Assembly: GCA_020631735.1 (NCBI GenBank)
Contig: CM036188.1
Span: forward strand, 16,410,214-16,474,213
Direction of reading: 5' to 3'
DNA: 64,000 bases
Source: Saccharum officinarum
Lineage: Eukaryota; Streptophyta; Magnoliopsida; Poales; Poaceae
This document shows positions 47,740-59,172 of the stretch, one piece after another. A program made the translations under genes and the position numbers. The notes under the pieces are model-generated. The model saw nothing but the letters and a program-made list of their open reading frames with translations, was not told the origin of the DNA and ran no database searches. Position 1 is the first letter of the stretch, and each line of letters starts with the position of its first letter.

Positions 47740-47966
47740 AATGACATCAAGAACTCCAGGTGCCAGCAGTGCGAGCTATAGAGACTCTTCTCGCGCGGGG
47801 GCCAGATACTATCGTTACTTCACTCAATACACTTGAGAACTTATGTTTTGGTCTGCTGGTAACTGCTTTCCTTATGCCTCCTATTCGCACAAAACAATTT
47901 GATACCACCGTCCTAACTCTCACCATTTCGAATATTTTCTCACATCATTTGTTGTTGATTTGGTAG
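47740..47966 (+). other. Protein-like segment, paralogue of 46060-46215, unrecognised
   Basis: A plus-strand frame open from 47760 for 68 codons contains IVTSLNTLENLCFGLLVTAF and MPPIRT. It resembles the segment 1.6 kb upstream at protein level. Flanking DNA after each copy is also similar (CTCACCATT, then a CACATCAT block), so the duplication was larger than one exon. There is no start, splice or domain evidence for a functional gene. Mirrored at about 210-435. Confidence 0.4.
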
Positions 47967-48173
47967 TGTTAGGTCTCCACGGCAGCACACATTATATAGT
48001 GGGCACTACAATGCCAATGCAATGCAAATTCTCTGAATTACATATACACTGTTCTTTGCATTGATGATAAAAAAATATAGGCTTGGAGACATGATCACTC
48101 CAGCAATCTTTGTATGTTATAAATAAGAACTTTGTTATGGTAATTTGAAAGTACCATCGGTACAATTAGGTAC

Positions 48174-48968
48174 TTTTGTTTTTTCTTTTTGCTAACAATT
48201 TATTTGAAAATAAAAATAGTAAAATTAAATTTATGAACTTAAAGGTATTTTGGTAGTTGCTCCTACTGATCCAATGGAACAAAACGCCGCTGCTCCACTC
48301 TGTCGAACGCCACCATCGCCGCCAACCTGCCAGGGCTATACCTGCCTCCATCTCCTTTGGATCAAGACTCCATCCATCTACTGCCTTGTGCAGGCCATCT
48401 GCCAGCCCACTCGGATTCGGAGCTCCGGCCGCTGCAACTGTCGTCCGTTGACTGTTAGAGTTCGTCGCCGCATCTTGTGTGGTTGCGGATCATTGTCCGT
48501 CGTAGTGCCTGTGCCGGTCTTAGGGTCGATGGGCTCCCTGCCTGGCACCGACTGTGACTGTGAGGTTGGCTGTCCTTATAACCCTCGTTTTGGGGCTTCA
48601 ACTTGCGGACCCAGCCACATAGAAGCAGTGGCATGCCGCAACCACATTGAGGTGACCCTGGACGATGGAACCACGCTGCGGACCTGAACCTAGAAAGGCC
48701 TCGCGTGACTCCGAATGGTGGCAGTCATCAACGACCCATTGCTCTGCTTTACCAGGCAGCCCACATTAGTATGCAGAATGCTGTCTCGAGCTAATGTTTT
48801 TTTTTGACGAAATCCGTCGAGTTAATGTCAAGCAGTAGGTGGAGTGATACCGACGTGCTGCTGTGATACAGCTTGTGCAACCTAATGCCATGCATTGATG
48901 ATATCTGATGCGCTATCACTTTGTTATGAAATTGGGCTGTTTTTTTCAAAGTGGAAGAAGTATTTTTT
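48174..48968. other. No recognisable gene
   Basis: A GC-rich stretch (about 48250-48690) has a 145-codon plus-strand open frame rich in Cys, Pro and Arg. It resembles no family I know and may be chance coding or a captured exon. The rest is AT-rich. Confidence 0.4.
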
Positions 48969-48971
48969 TCA

Positions 48972-50079
48972 CACTACTACAATAATTTTAACCGAGACAG
49001 GCATTTTCGATTAACCGAGTCAGGCATCTAAAATGCCTCAGACCAAAGGTCACAATTAATTGGACCTTTTCCGAGGCGCTTTAGATGCCCACCTCGGTTA
49101 ATAAAATAAAAAATAAAAAAAAATCCAGCGAGCCCGTCAATGGGGCCCACATAACCCATCGACAAGGCCTGCCAAGCCCATCCAAGCACCGCCGCTCATC
49201 GGATCCACTAGCACTGCCGGACCGCCGCCAGATTAGGTCGTAGAGGCTGCGCCACCGCCGGATCCACCACCAGAGGGGCGCGCCTGCCGCGCCGCCGCCC
49301 GATTTGGCTGGATCCACCGCGCACAAGCTCTAGGAGAGAGCGCATGGCCACGCCGGAGGAGGAGGAGGAGGCAGCCGTGCGCCAGTGGAGGAGCTCGGGG
49401 AAGGGGAGTGCCGCCGCGGCTCCTGTGCCGCCTGTCACGCCAGCGCCCGCGCCGCAGCACACCTCGATCGCCGCGCTAGAGGGAGAGGAGGCTGCTGTAG
49501 GTCGCAGCGTCAGAGGGAGAGGAGGGGCGCCACCGCAGGGAGGCCGGATCCGGCCACCACGCCACCGGATCCGGCCTCCATCGCCCGCGCCCACCGGATC
49601 CGAAAGGGGAGGGGGCGCTACCGGCCATCGGGTTGGAGAGGGGAGGGGCACCGCTGAGATCTAGATGGGGAGAGGAGGGGGCACCGTGTTGTGATCCTGT
49701 TGGGGAGAGGACCGCCGAGGGAGGGAGGGAGAGAGAGTGGAGGGAAGGAGAGAGAGTGAGAGAGTCGAGGGAGAGAGAGAGGAAGACTTGTCGGGGGAAG
49801 GGGGCGCCACTATCTGGGTGTGAGGGAGAGGGAGGCGGGCTGGGGCGACTGAGTGAGAGAGTTAGGGTTATGTGCTCGCGGTATATATATTACGAACCCG
49901 TTACTAGGCCTAGATGGGCTGTCTGTGCCTTATATTTACCAAGGCGAGTCTTATAGTGCCCGCCTCGGTTATTGTTGGGCCGGCAGCCCGGCCACGATTA
50001 ACCGAGGCGGGCTGCCGGCCCAACCACCTCGGAGGGCTTTTCCAAAATGCCTCAGTTAAGATTTTTTTTTGTAGTAGTG
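48972..50079 (+). mobile_element. Short non-autonomous CACTA transposon
   Basis: It begins CACTACTACAATAATTTTAA and its complement from the other end begins CACTACTACAAAAAAAAATC. An exact 3-bp target duplication TCA flanks it (48969-48971 and 50080-50082). Subterminal copies of TTAACCGAGG and CCTCGGTTAA lie at both ends, and a 16-17-bp stem (GGGCCGGCAGCCCG with its complement) lies at about 49977-50022. The 1.1-kb element holds no transposase. The middle (about 49120-49860) is very GC-rich with purine-rich GAGAGGGAG runs, and may be captured genic or promoter sequence. A related terminus occurs at 62048-62161. Confidence 0.9.
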
Positions 50080-50082
50080 TCA

Positions 50083-50880
50083 ATTGGAAATGCAAAATGG
50101 GAGTGCTTTTCTGAACTGTAAATGAGATAGGACACAATGTTTAATTGGGAATGCAAAATGGCAATGCATACAATTTCAATCTGACAATAACAACAGAAAT
50201 GGAAATTCAGAGTTTTAAAGTGACAATGGCAACTCAAATTCAGCGGCACAGATGTATGGACTGGGCTCCCATGGCGCCAGGAAGTGGTCCAGAGAACAAC
50301 GGTGTATGAGGCTTACTGGTTTCCATCCCTTAGGCTGGGGGCTGGCATGTGCGGCATGGCAGCGGTGGTGTTCAAGCGGTAGAGTGGCTGTTGATGTGTT
50401 GGGAGAAGAAGGAAGAAGCCAAGAGAGAAAATCTCTATAAAATCTACAACTCTCTTTGACCGCTGCTGATGGCGACCGTTGCAGGTTCAATGATGCAAAT
50501 TACCTAGTTACCCTTTATTTTCAAAATGAGTAAATATAAAGAACAGAAAAATGATAAGTATTGGTCCCACATATTTTGGTACTATCCCTACCTATTTGGC
50601 ACTTTCCAATACCTTTCTCTCCGTACTTCCTATTTGCTGTCGGATTTAATTGGTCTGTCCTAGCGCCGGACGCTGTACCAGCCCGCCGAAAAATCAACCG
50701 CTTCGTCCGCACGGCTCCACCCGCCCACCGCACGAGGAGGGAGTAGAAAAATCAACAGCTTCCCGAGCAAGGGACCCGCCCCTAGCACCCCACGCGCGTG
50801 GATCCGTCCAACTCTCAATCTCGCTAGACCCCAGCACCTCCGACCACCGTCAGCTCGCACCCTATAAAACCACCCCTGCA
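50083..50880. other. No recognisable gene
   Basis: Mixed sequence: AT-rich to about 50640, then a GC-rich stretch leading into the tandem repeat. GCGCCGGACGCTGTA near 50665 resembles GCATCCGGACGCCCTA near 52004 in direct orientation, so both could border one unrecognised element. No protein or RNA gene was seen. Confidence 0.35.
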
Positions 50881-51325
50881 AACAACGGAACAAGGCTATT
50901 TCAACATCGAAAAAAGCTCTAATGAAACAAACGAAAAATACGAATTGCAACATGAAGACAAACAACGAAAAAATGATGTTGCAACTACTGCAACATCTCA
51001 AGATCTGCTACTGCGACATGAAGAAAATGCTTGTTGCAACAAACCAATAAAACCATTGCAACAACCGAAAAAATCATCTATTGCAACATTAAAAACAACC
51101 CACTGCAACAACGAAACAAGACTATTTCAACATCGAAAAAGCTCTAATGAAACAAAAGAAAAATATGAATTGCAACATGAAACACAAACAACGAAAAAAA
51201 TGATGTTGCAATTTCTGCAACAACTCAAGAACTACTACTGCAACCAGAGGAAGACGCCTATTGCAACAACAACAAAAAACCACTGCAACAACCGATTCAA
51301 AACATCACATTCCAACAATGACGGT
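50881..51325. repeat. Two tandem copies of a ~226-bp A-rich unit
   Basis: 50881-51106 and 51107-51325 share the same order of short blocks: ACAAGGCTATTTCAACATCG, GCTCTAATGAAACAAA, GAATTGCAACATGAA, then ATGATGTTGCAA. TTGCAACA-type words recur within each unit. Copies differ by several substitutions. The strand is strongly A-rich. Confidence 0.85.
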
Positions 51326-52158
51326 GAGGCAGGAGTAGGAGGAAGGAGGAGGGGGAGGAGTCAGATCTAGAGGAGGAGGAGGAGGTAGGGAGGCCTCAGA
51401 TCCAGAGGGAAGGAGAGAGGAGAGGGAAGGAAGAGGAGACATACCTGATCAAGTCGGATCCACCGCCGCCCCCGCCAGATGCGACGGATCCACGGCCGCC
51501 GTCACCAAATCCGGTGGTGATCCACGGCCGCCGCCGCATCCACCATGGCGGGGAGCCCGGTAAGCGCGGGTGTGGGCACGGGGAGCTCGCAGAAAAAGAA
51601 GGGGAGGGAGAGAGTGACGTCGGAAAACAACCACCGTCGAGCTTTCTCTGGTGTTGGTGGTCGTCAGAGCGAGGGAGGGAGGCAGGGGAAGAGGGGAGCG
51701 CGCGGCTCACATCCTTCGCTGCCGCCCTCTCTCGGTCACATGGAGGACGCGGGAGCAAGGAGGAAGGAAGGGCAGGGGAGGGGAGGGAGGGACGGAGATG
51801 GAGGAGGCGCGACTTGCTGGCGAGGTCTGGCGGAGCGACAAAGAGAGCGAGGCGCGGTGCGGAGAGAGCGAGCGCGCTGCAGGCGGAGAGAGCGAGGCAG
51901 AGTGGGGAAAGAAGAAGAAAAGGCGAGCAGGAGTGAGCGGTGCGCGTGGGAGCGGGTGGACGGGGCGTCGCGAGGCGCACTCGGTCGGGTTGGGTCCGTC
52001 CGACGCATCCGGACGCCCTACATGTATCATTACCGTATTTTTATTCAGCAATTAAATCAAAGCAAATTTCAAGACTATAGTTAATGCTAGGTGTAATATG
52101 CACAGGTCTACGTGCAGTGGAACCGGTGGTTTGATGAGTGTTAAGTGCATGATGACCA
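51326..52158. other. GC-rich, purine-biased block without a recognised gene
   Basis: About 51340-52010 is dominated by GGAGGAGGAGG and GAGAGAGCGAG runs. It gives long open frames on both strands at once, as expected of low-complexity sequence. No domain was recognised. Confidence 0.4.
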
Positions 52159-52161
52159 TTA

Positions 52162-52847
52162 GAGCAAGTACAATAATACATCTCAGCTTGTCTTATAGCC
52201 AAGCCACATCAGCAAATGTCTAGGTGGAAGAGAGAAAAACGTGAAGAGCCAAGCTGCTTGTCGCAAGTTGCGTCGCCGAGCGCTTGCACAGTTCCCGTGG
52301 TTTGTGGGCCCGCTACCATCTTGCTCCCATACAGCCATGACCTGTCCCTCGAGCAGCCACGTGTGGCGCGTAGGCGCAGCCCGTCGCTCGCCCACCCCTC
52401 GCTAGCTTCATGTCCACGCCTAGCAGGCCGGAGACCGCCATGGCTGCAGGGTCCGCGTGCAGCTCGTCCGTGCACCGGCCGCTGTCCGCGCTTCGCGTCC
52501 GTTGTCGTCGCCATGCCTGCGGCCGCCATCTGTGCAATGCGCCGACCGCCGTCGTAGCCGCAGCCGCAAGCTGTTCGCCATCGTCCGTGCCCGGATGGAG
52601 AAGATGCTGCCACAGCAAGCATAGAGAAGCGAGGAGCAAGGATGGCCGTACGGCGGCAGCGAGATTGCAAGAGGATAACTACGATGGACTGTGCGGTGGA
52701 TAAAGGAAGGGAAGGGAAGATGGTGGGTCCGACACACAATAAGAAATAATATTTGAGATAGGAGAAGAGACCAGATTGTTGTATAGCTTAACTGCTATGT
52801 TAGTCTGTTGATGGCTTGGCTTATAGCCAAGTTTATTGAACCTGCTC
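52162..52847. mobile_element. PIF/Harbinger-like non-autonomous element
   Basis: Terminal repeats GAGCAAGTACAATAA (left) and GAGCAGGTTCAATAA (complement of right) are flanked by TTA on both sides (52159-52161 and 52848-52850), the usual Harbinger target triplet. Just inside lie CTTATAGCCAAGCCA and its complement. The middle (about 52255-52710) is GC-rich, far from the AT-rich ends, and has overlapping open frames on both strands. It may be acquired genic DNA. No transposase is present. Confidence 0.7.
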
Positions 52848-52850
52848 TTA

Positions 52851-53857
52851 TGTCATAATGGATCATGATGACTATTACATACTAGTGGGCCATGATGTTT
52901 TAGTGGTTTCTCTTACTAGTAATGGACAAATGATTTGTCAGTTTTGTAGGTTTCTGGTAATGGACGATGCTGTGATTACCACTATGTTTTCATGCACCTG
53001 GCTCTTCATCTTCGTCTTCCTCTGTTGCTGCATAAAAGTGGGCACTCTTTCTCTTGTTCGCGAGGGAGAACACATAGCCAACCACCTCAGTGCTGTTGTG
53101 CTTCTCTCTACCATCTCCGTTCAGACCTCCAGCACACATAGGTTGTCGGAAGAGCAGGCCTCCGAAACTCCATCCACTTATGTACTTGCATGGGTAGGTG
53201 GATGATCAGGTTTTTGGGTAGCGCATTAGCTTGACTGTTCGCTTCTTCCACAGTTTCATTGTAGCAGCATTTTTTTCCTTTAGACCTTGATGTAGAATTT
53301 ATATATTCATCATCCAAACTTCAAACGCTACGTATGAGTAGTCAAATGGAAAGCCTTCAACGAGCGCTACACTTCTGTAGTCTTTGATCGTCCATATGAA
53401 TGATGGATAAAAATTATATTTTTTGTGGCACTCATAAATCAAGTTTAACCTTTTATCACTAAGCTTTCTAACACACGAAACATATTCTGGGTTAGATGTT
53501 TTCCACTGTGGAGAGCATGCGGTGATTCAAGTACTGTTCAAGACACCGCCACAGGTCCCATGACAACAACGATGGCAGGTGTAACTAGAGAAGGGTATCC
53601 TGGCATCTAGTCATCAAACCCTCATTCAAGTACAGATTCAGAGGTTCAATCAGTGCTGTGCTCTGGATTTGGTTGACAGAAACTAAAACATTTGCAATAC
53701 ATAGTACTAGTTGTGCTAGTTGCGATATCTTGGAGTTAACGCACTCTGGAGTGAGTGGTTAATAAAATTTATGCCCACAAAGACACTACATCTCCTAGGC
53801 TTCTTAAGATTGTGGAGGGTTCTTCAAGTATAACAACAGAAGTCTTTTCGTGTACGT
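52851..53857. other. No recognisable gene
   Basis: A 115-codon plus-strand frame at 52858-53205 shows a hydrophobic stretch but no known domain. The rest is featureless, average-composition sequence. Confidence 0.4.
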
Positions 53858-53875
53858 ATCACTACCGGAAAATGT

Positions 53876-54297
53876 AAATTTGCCGTGCGCTAAAATTTTG
53901 CCGTGCGCTTTTTTACGGGACGCACGGTAAAGAGAACATTTGCCGTGCGCCCTGTTCAAAGCGCACGGCAAACATTAGGCGCACGGTAACCTCTCTCTTT
54001 GCCGTGCGTCAAACACCACACCCACGGCAAAACTGAGCTTCGCCGTGCGCCACACTAGAGCCGCACGGCGAAGGTGCCTCACGTGCGCTACACGTGCGTA
54101 CCATCACGGCCGTCCACCCCGCGGTAACGGCTGGCGCGTCTTTGCCGTGCGTTGGTTACTGGCGCACGGCAAACATATATGTTTGCCGTGCGCCCAGTTG
54201 TTGGCGCACGGCAAACATATATGTTTGCCGTGCGCCCGGTTCGTGGCGCACGGCAAACATATAAGTTTGCCGTGCATTTCCTATCGGCTCACGGCAA
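53876..54297. repeat. Left subterminal TTTGCCGTGCGC array
   Basis: At least ten copies of TTTGCCGTGCGC-like words and their complements form head-to-head pairs. About 54140-54265 is a tandem run of near-identical hairpin units separated by ACATATATG. In En/Spm elements such 12-bp subterminal words are the TNPA-binding sites. Confidence 0.85.
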
Positions 54298-55126
54298 AGT
54301 TACAATTTTTTTTTTGATTTCTATACTTTTTTTGATTTCTCCACTACAAAGACATTACTTTGTACTCTATATTCCAATTTATACATTTCTCGACATGTTT
54401 ACTATATTTAACAATTTTTTATCATTTAAAGATTTTTTTCGTAGAAGTCAAATTTGAACGGTAAGTGCATAAAATAGTAGAGCAAAGTTCGTAGAAAAAT
54501 GATATTCATGTAATTGAGTCATTTTTAAGACCTTTCCCGTAAAATTAGATGAAATTTTGAACATTTTGTTCGCGAAGCATGAAAATCCACTTGCAGTTAA
54601 ACTGTTTTTTAATTTTATAAAATGCAAACAAAGTTTGAAAATCTTGAGATTCGGCAAGAGCTCATGATATCCTATGTGAAGGTTATGGTAAATAATTGAG
54701 AAGGTTTTGAACAATTCGTCATGCATGGTGTTTAGAAATCGAAGCATCTCATGAGAAGTTTCACAGTGTGAGAGTCACGTGATAAGGTTTGTAGTCTTAG
54801 TAAAGTTCAAATTGGATTTTGACTTCAAAACTTTTTTGCTAGTGAACATACAGCATAGATTGTCTCATGTTAATTTATGGTAATTTTTCGCATCCATTAG
54901 ATCATTTTAGTATATTAACTCTAATTATAAAATTTAAATGAACATAAATTGAATTTGAGCAATAACTTAATGAAAAAATAGAATAAAGTGTTGTAAAAAT
55001 AATATTCATGTAATTGAGTGCAGTGTAAAGCTTTAACTGAGATTTGAAATAAAAATTTGAATATCGTGTTCAAGAAAATTTAAATTTGAGAGTTGCTAAA
55101 GGTGCATGAAATAATGGAATAGGGCT

Positions 55127-55275
55127 TTACCGTGCGTCATTGACCTAGGCGCACGGCAAACGTATAAACCGTATGTGTGGCACGGATCCAGGCTGTTTGC
55201 CGTGCGCCGCGGATCTGGACGCACGGCAAAGAATGTTTGCCGTGCGCTGTGGATCTGGACGCACGGCAAACGTGC
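55127..55275. repeat. Internal cluster of the same subterminal motif
   Basis: Paired TTTGCCGTGCGC/GCGCACGGCAAA words recur here, 0.8 kb from the left array and just upstream of a GC-rich block (about 55300-55660) that looks like a leader. The GC-rich block includes a duplicated unit with GTGGACGTGCTCGCCG. Confidence 0.8.
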
Positions 55276-56897
55276 CCCTTATCTGCCCACTCACGGAGGC
55301 AGACACGCCGAGACTTCACAACCGCCCAACACTTCACCGCACAACCGCCGCCGCCACGCCTAGCGCCGCCCGCGTCCGTCCTCCTGTTTACCGGCCGCCG
55401 CCATCCTCGGGTGCACCGGCCCCGCCCCGCGCCGCCCCCCGACCCGCGCGGCTGCTCAGATCGCCGCCGGCCCCGCCCCGCGCCGCCCCCGTCCGGCGCC
55501 GGCCCGGCCCCGCCTTGCCGGAGAGGGAGAAGGGAGGAGGAGCTAAGGAGGAGGAGGATCGGAGAGGGAGGAGGAGGAGGAGAGGGTGGACGTGCTCGCC
55601 GCCGCCGGAGGACGTGGACGTGCTCGCCGCCGCCGGAGGACGTGGACGCGCCAAGGTGTTGTAACTTGTAAGAAATCTTCTGCTTGCCGTTTGTTTGAAG
55701 AATTGAAGTAGCCTCTGCAGATTAAACTTGATAGTTATAGCCAAGAAAGGGGATTCAAATCAAAAGTACAAATAGGAGATTAAACTTGATAGTTTGAAGA
55801 ATTGAAGTAGCCTCTGCAAGTTTACAGCTGTTGTTTGTTCAGCTGATGGATTGGGAACTTTGTAGTGTACAAACTCATAGCAAGAAAAAAATCGAGCCTA
55901 CATGGAATCTGGAACTTTGTAGTGTACAAAATGGTGGTGTCAAACTAACACTATCCAGTTTCCCTGTGAGCCATGTGTAGAAAAACAAGGAGTTCCTTTG
56001 GAACGCAAAAAGGAAAGAAAAATACAGAATTGAAGATAGAAATTCAAAGCAAATTGTTTCTGCAAATTTCTGAAGGCTGTATTTGGTTCAAAGCATACTG
56101 CTAGCTCCAAACATGCCTTTTCTGCTTTGTCTGCAAGATAAGATTGCCTAATCAGTCAACACACACAAAGCAAACTCGTGTAGTAGGCTTTATTTGGAGT
56201 TTTGGACATCCTGCATGTCTGCCGTTAGCTGAGTATGGACCCCCTGCTACTGTTGCTTGTATGTCCTGAGCTGAGATTTCGATCGATGGACACACATGTG
56301 CATGTGCTGATGTGCATGGTATGGATCGGCCGGGATCAAAAGCTTGTCCTGCCGAGCTCCTTGAATTGTCTAGACTAGACGAAATATTGCTTCCTTTCGA
56401 CACTTGCTTGGAAGCGAGTAGGAACACGAAGATGGACACACATGTGCTGATGTGCTTGGAAGTGAGTTTGGCTCACAGGCAAATCCCAAGAAAGTGGTTG
56501 AAGCGTGCATTTGAAACATCATTTACGAGTATATGACATATACCTTTGATGGTCATATACTGTGGATTTCTCCTAGTGCCATTTTGGTGTACAAACAAAT
56601 TATCTCTTGTATTAGTAGTATAATTCATAGGTGTTAGCAAGCAGAATTGTTCAATGCCTGTCAAATAGACCCTTGTTTGTTGACAAAAACATGTACAAAA
56701 AAAACATCTCATTACCTGTCAAATAGACCCTTGTTTGGGAGTGGCGCTGGAGCGCGAGGGACGATGAGATGGGAGGAGAGGAAGGGCCCGGGGGAGGGTC
56801 AGTCACCTGGAGCGAACGAACGATTCTTAATAAGGGGTATAAATAAAGCGTCAGCCACCGAGCCACTAAACCGTCCTCGTCCATCTCCTGCTCGGAC

Positions 56898-58462
56898 ATG
56901 CATTATGAGGCGCAAATTCAGTGCGTCATAAACTACAGCGCTTCCCAGCTTGGAAAGAAGATGTCAAAAGCAGAAGCAAGAACCTTTAAGCTGACCCAGA
57001 CACAATATGAGGAGGTAAAATTGATTTATTCTCAGATTAAGAACATCGCTTAATATGGTCTTTTTACATGTCGTTCACTTGATCACGTGTAGACGCCTGC
57101 ATGGTGGTGCCGTAACGATTCCGAGTGCTGGAATCGCATAGTGGCCAGGTGGTTCACACCGGAGTGGATTGCAAAGCACGACGCTGGCCGACAGAAGCGT
57201 TTGCTGATGCCATACCCGACACACCATCAAGGCAACCTTACCAACGAGCAATACAGGGCTAAATGGGTATGAATATTCATTTCTTTGTTGTAACGTTCAA
57301 TTACGCATAATTTGTAATCAACTTGTTGTTTTTTCGCAGTCCAACGCACATGGTGGCGCTCCGTGCAACCAGTTCATGGGATGGGCCTTGTCCCACAAGG
57401 GCAAGGCGTCCGCGTCTGAGACCACCTACAACCCTGATGATCCACCCCAGGCGTACAGCAATCCCTCCATCCACGGCCGCCTCAATGTGTACACGGAGAC
57501 GGGAAGGAAAGTCCATGGGCCAGAGTGGGATCCGACCAGTGCGCCACTTGATGGAGAGGTGATCATGAGGATAGGACAAGGAAAGAAGCATGGCCACTAC
57601 TATATTGGCGACAGCATTTTAGACTCAGGCAGCACTCCCACTCTCGCACAGCTCCGAGCGCGGAGCACGAGCAGTAGCCCTCCCATACTCTCACGGCCGT
57701 CCGCGGCACTGGCCCACGTGGAGCGACTTCAGGTTATTTCTGTTTTATTCATCGTTACTAAATTTCTACATAAGTTTCCTTTGATTTGTAACATTGGGAT
57801 GAACAATTGTAGGTTCGGTTGGATGAGCAAGAAGCGGCACACCAGACGGCCTTAGCCGCGGTTGAGCAGCGGGTGGCCCAGCAGGTGGCCGAGCAGCAGC
57901 AGCAGATGGCCCTGCAGATGCAGCAGCAGATGCAGCAGCAGATGGTTCTACAGCAACAGTACATGGCCCAACACATGCAGGCTTGCATGCTAGCTGTTCA
58001 GAGCGGTCAACCGATGCCCCCGATGCCCCCGATGCCCCCAATGCCCCCGATCATGTTCCTTCCGACTCCGGCTCCGGCTCCTGCAACCCCTGCTGTAAGT
58101 TACTTGACATTCTTGTTGTTTCATTTCAATGATTAGAGACTTAGAGAACGTAGAGACTTAGACTCACTAAGAGACCTAGAGAAAGTAGAGACTTAGAGAA
58201 CTTATATTATAACTTAGAGACCTGATAACATGTGCCATACAGGATCATCACGCATTGCATTATCAGTTCCTAATAACTTAGGTAGGACATAGATATTCTC
58301 TGTCTCACATGCAATCTACTCTTTTTTTTGCAGAATCAATCGGCGGCATCGAATAATCTTGAAGCGTCGTCGGCCATGTCACCGACGTTTCCCCCACAGC
58401 AGCTGTTCCCACCTCTTTTGGGCGGCGCACGGCCCCCGTTCGAGCCACCTCCTTCTCAATGA
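56898..58462 (+). CDS. tnpA-like: TNPA-like CACTA protein (Transposase_24 / Ptta type), five exons
   Basis: Predicted exons are 56898-57014, 57093-57266, 57340-57732, 57813-58094 and 58334-58462. All introns are GT-AG and all joins keep frame. The ATG at 56898 is the nearest in-frame start; the frame is open upstream, so further 5-prime exons are possible. Early exons carry HYEAQIQCVINYSASQLGKK, WWCRN, then WFTPEWIAKH and HHQGNLTNEQY, and ALSHKGKAS with DGEVIMRIGQGKKHGHYYIG. This is the conserved block of plant Transposase_24/Ptta proteins. Exon 4 encodes a Gln/Met-rich coiled coil (VAEQQQQMALQMQQQM) and four MPP tripeptide repeats. The product would bind the element ends rather than cut DNA. 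Confidence 0.85.
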
Positions 58463-58724
58463 ACTTGTTTAACTTAATTTGAGTTTCTGAACTATGTGGA
58501 CTTGTGGATGGACTTGAATAATGTTTGTGTATGAACTATGGACTTGTGGATGAACTTTGTGAACTTGTGGATGATTATTGTGATATGTATGATGCTTGTG
58601 ATGATTATTATGATATATATGATGCATGTGATGATTATTATGATATATATATTATGCCTGTGTTTTTTTGAATGAGTGGGGATTTTTAAACGCGAAAAAC
58701 AAAAAAAAAGAAACAAGTTGGTCA

Positions 58725-59160
58725 CTTTGCCGTGCGCCAGACAGGAGGGCGCACGGCAAAGTGACCATTCCTGCCCCCCCCTGGCATCTTTGCCGTGCGT
58801 CGAAAGGGGCGCACGGCAATAGTGCCATTCTTTGCCGTGCGCCCAGCAGAAGACGCACGGCAAAGTTTAACACTTTGCCGTGCGTTATGGACACACGGCG
58901 CACGGCAAACCGAGCAACGTGCCGCAGCCTAACGCCGCTGCCGTTTGCGCGGGGTTTTTTTGCCGTGAGTCGACTTTGACGCACGGCAAAGATATTCGCC
59001 GTGCGCGCGATAAAAAGCACACGGCAAAGCCACTTTGCCGTGCAAATTGCTGCCGTGCGGGCTTTGCCGTGCGGCGCGATGGAAAACGTACGGCAAAACG
59101 TTTGCCGTGCGTATACTGGCGTTTGCCGTGCGCCGCCGGCGCACGGCAAAGGGGCGCTCT
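58725..59160. repeat. Right subterminal TTTGCCGTGCGC array
   Basis: At least a dozen TTTGCCGTGCGC-like words and complements occur, many as tight hairpins (for example 58726-58764). It ends next to the right terminus at 59169. Confidence 0.88.
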
Positions 59161-59172
59161 CCCGTAGTGTAT

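Larger units (their letters stand above)
44899..48173 (-). repeat. Right arm of 3.28-kb inverted repeat
   Basis: This is the reverse complement of 1-3279, beginning at the first base after the gap. Its outer end at 48173 is set by the window start, so true homology may continue past 48173 against DNA outside the window. Element borders are not visible at either end. Confidence 0.95.
53861..59169 (+). mobile_element. CACTA (En/Spm) transposon with a TNPA-like gene only
   Basis: Termini CACTACCGGAAAA (left) and CACTACGGGAGAG (complement of right) are flanked by an exact TAT duplication (53858-53860 and 59170-59172). Both ends hold many TTTGCCGTGCGC motifs and complements arranged as hairpins. 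A third cluster lies internally at 55127-55275. Inside is one five-exon gene for a TNPA-like protein (56898-58462). No TNPD/Transposase_21-type transposase was found, so at 5.3 kb the element is probably non-autonomous. The intact termini suggest moderate age. Confidence 0.93.

Noticed and set aside
49208..49664. 147-codon frame in the short CACTA element
   Set aside because: Same compositional effect; kept only as possible captured sequence.
51396..52084. Up to 194-codon frames on both strands
   Set aside because: Low-complexity purine-rich DNA gives open frames in many phases; no domain.
55173..55671. 160-codon Arg/Pro-rich frames in the CACTA element
   Set aside because: Made of hairpin motif copies and a GC-rich leader; no conserved domain and several frames open at once.
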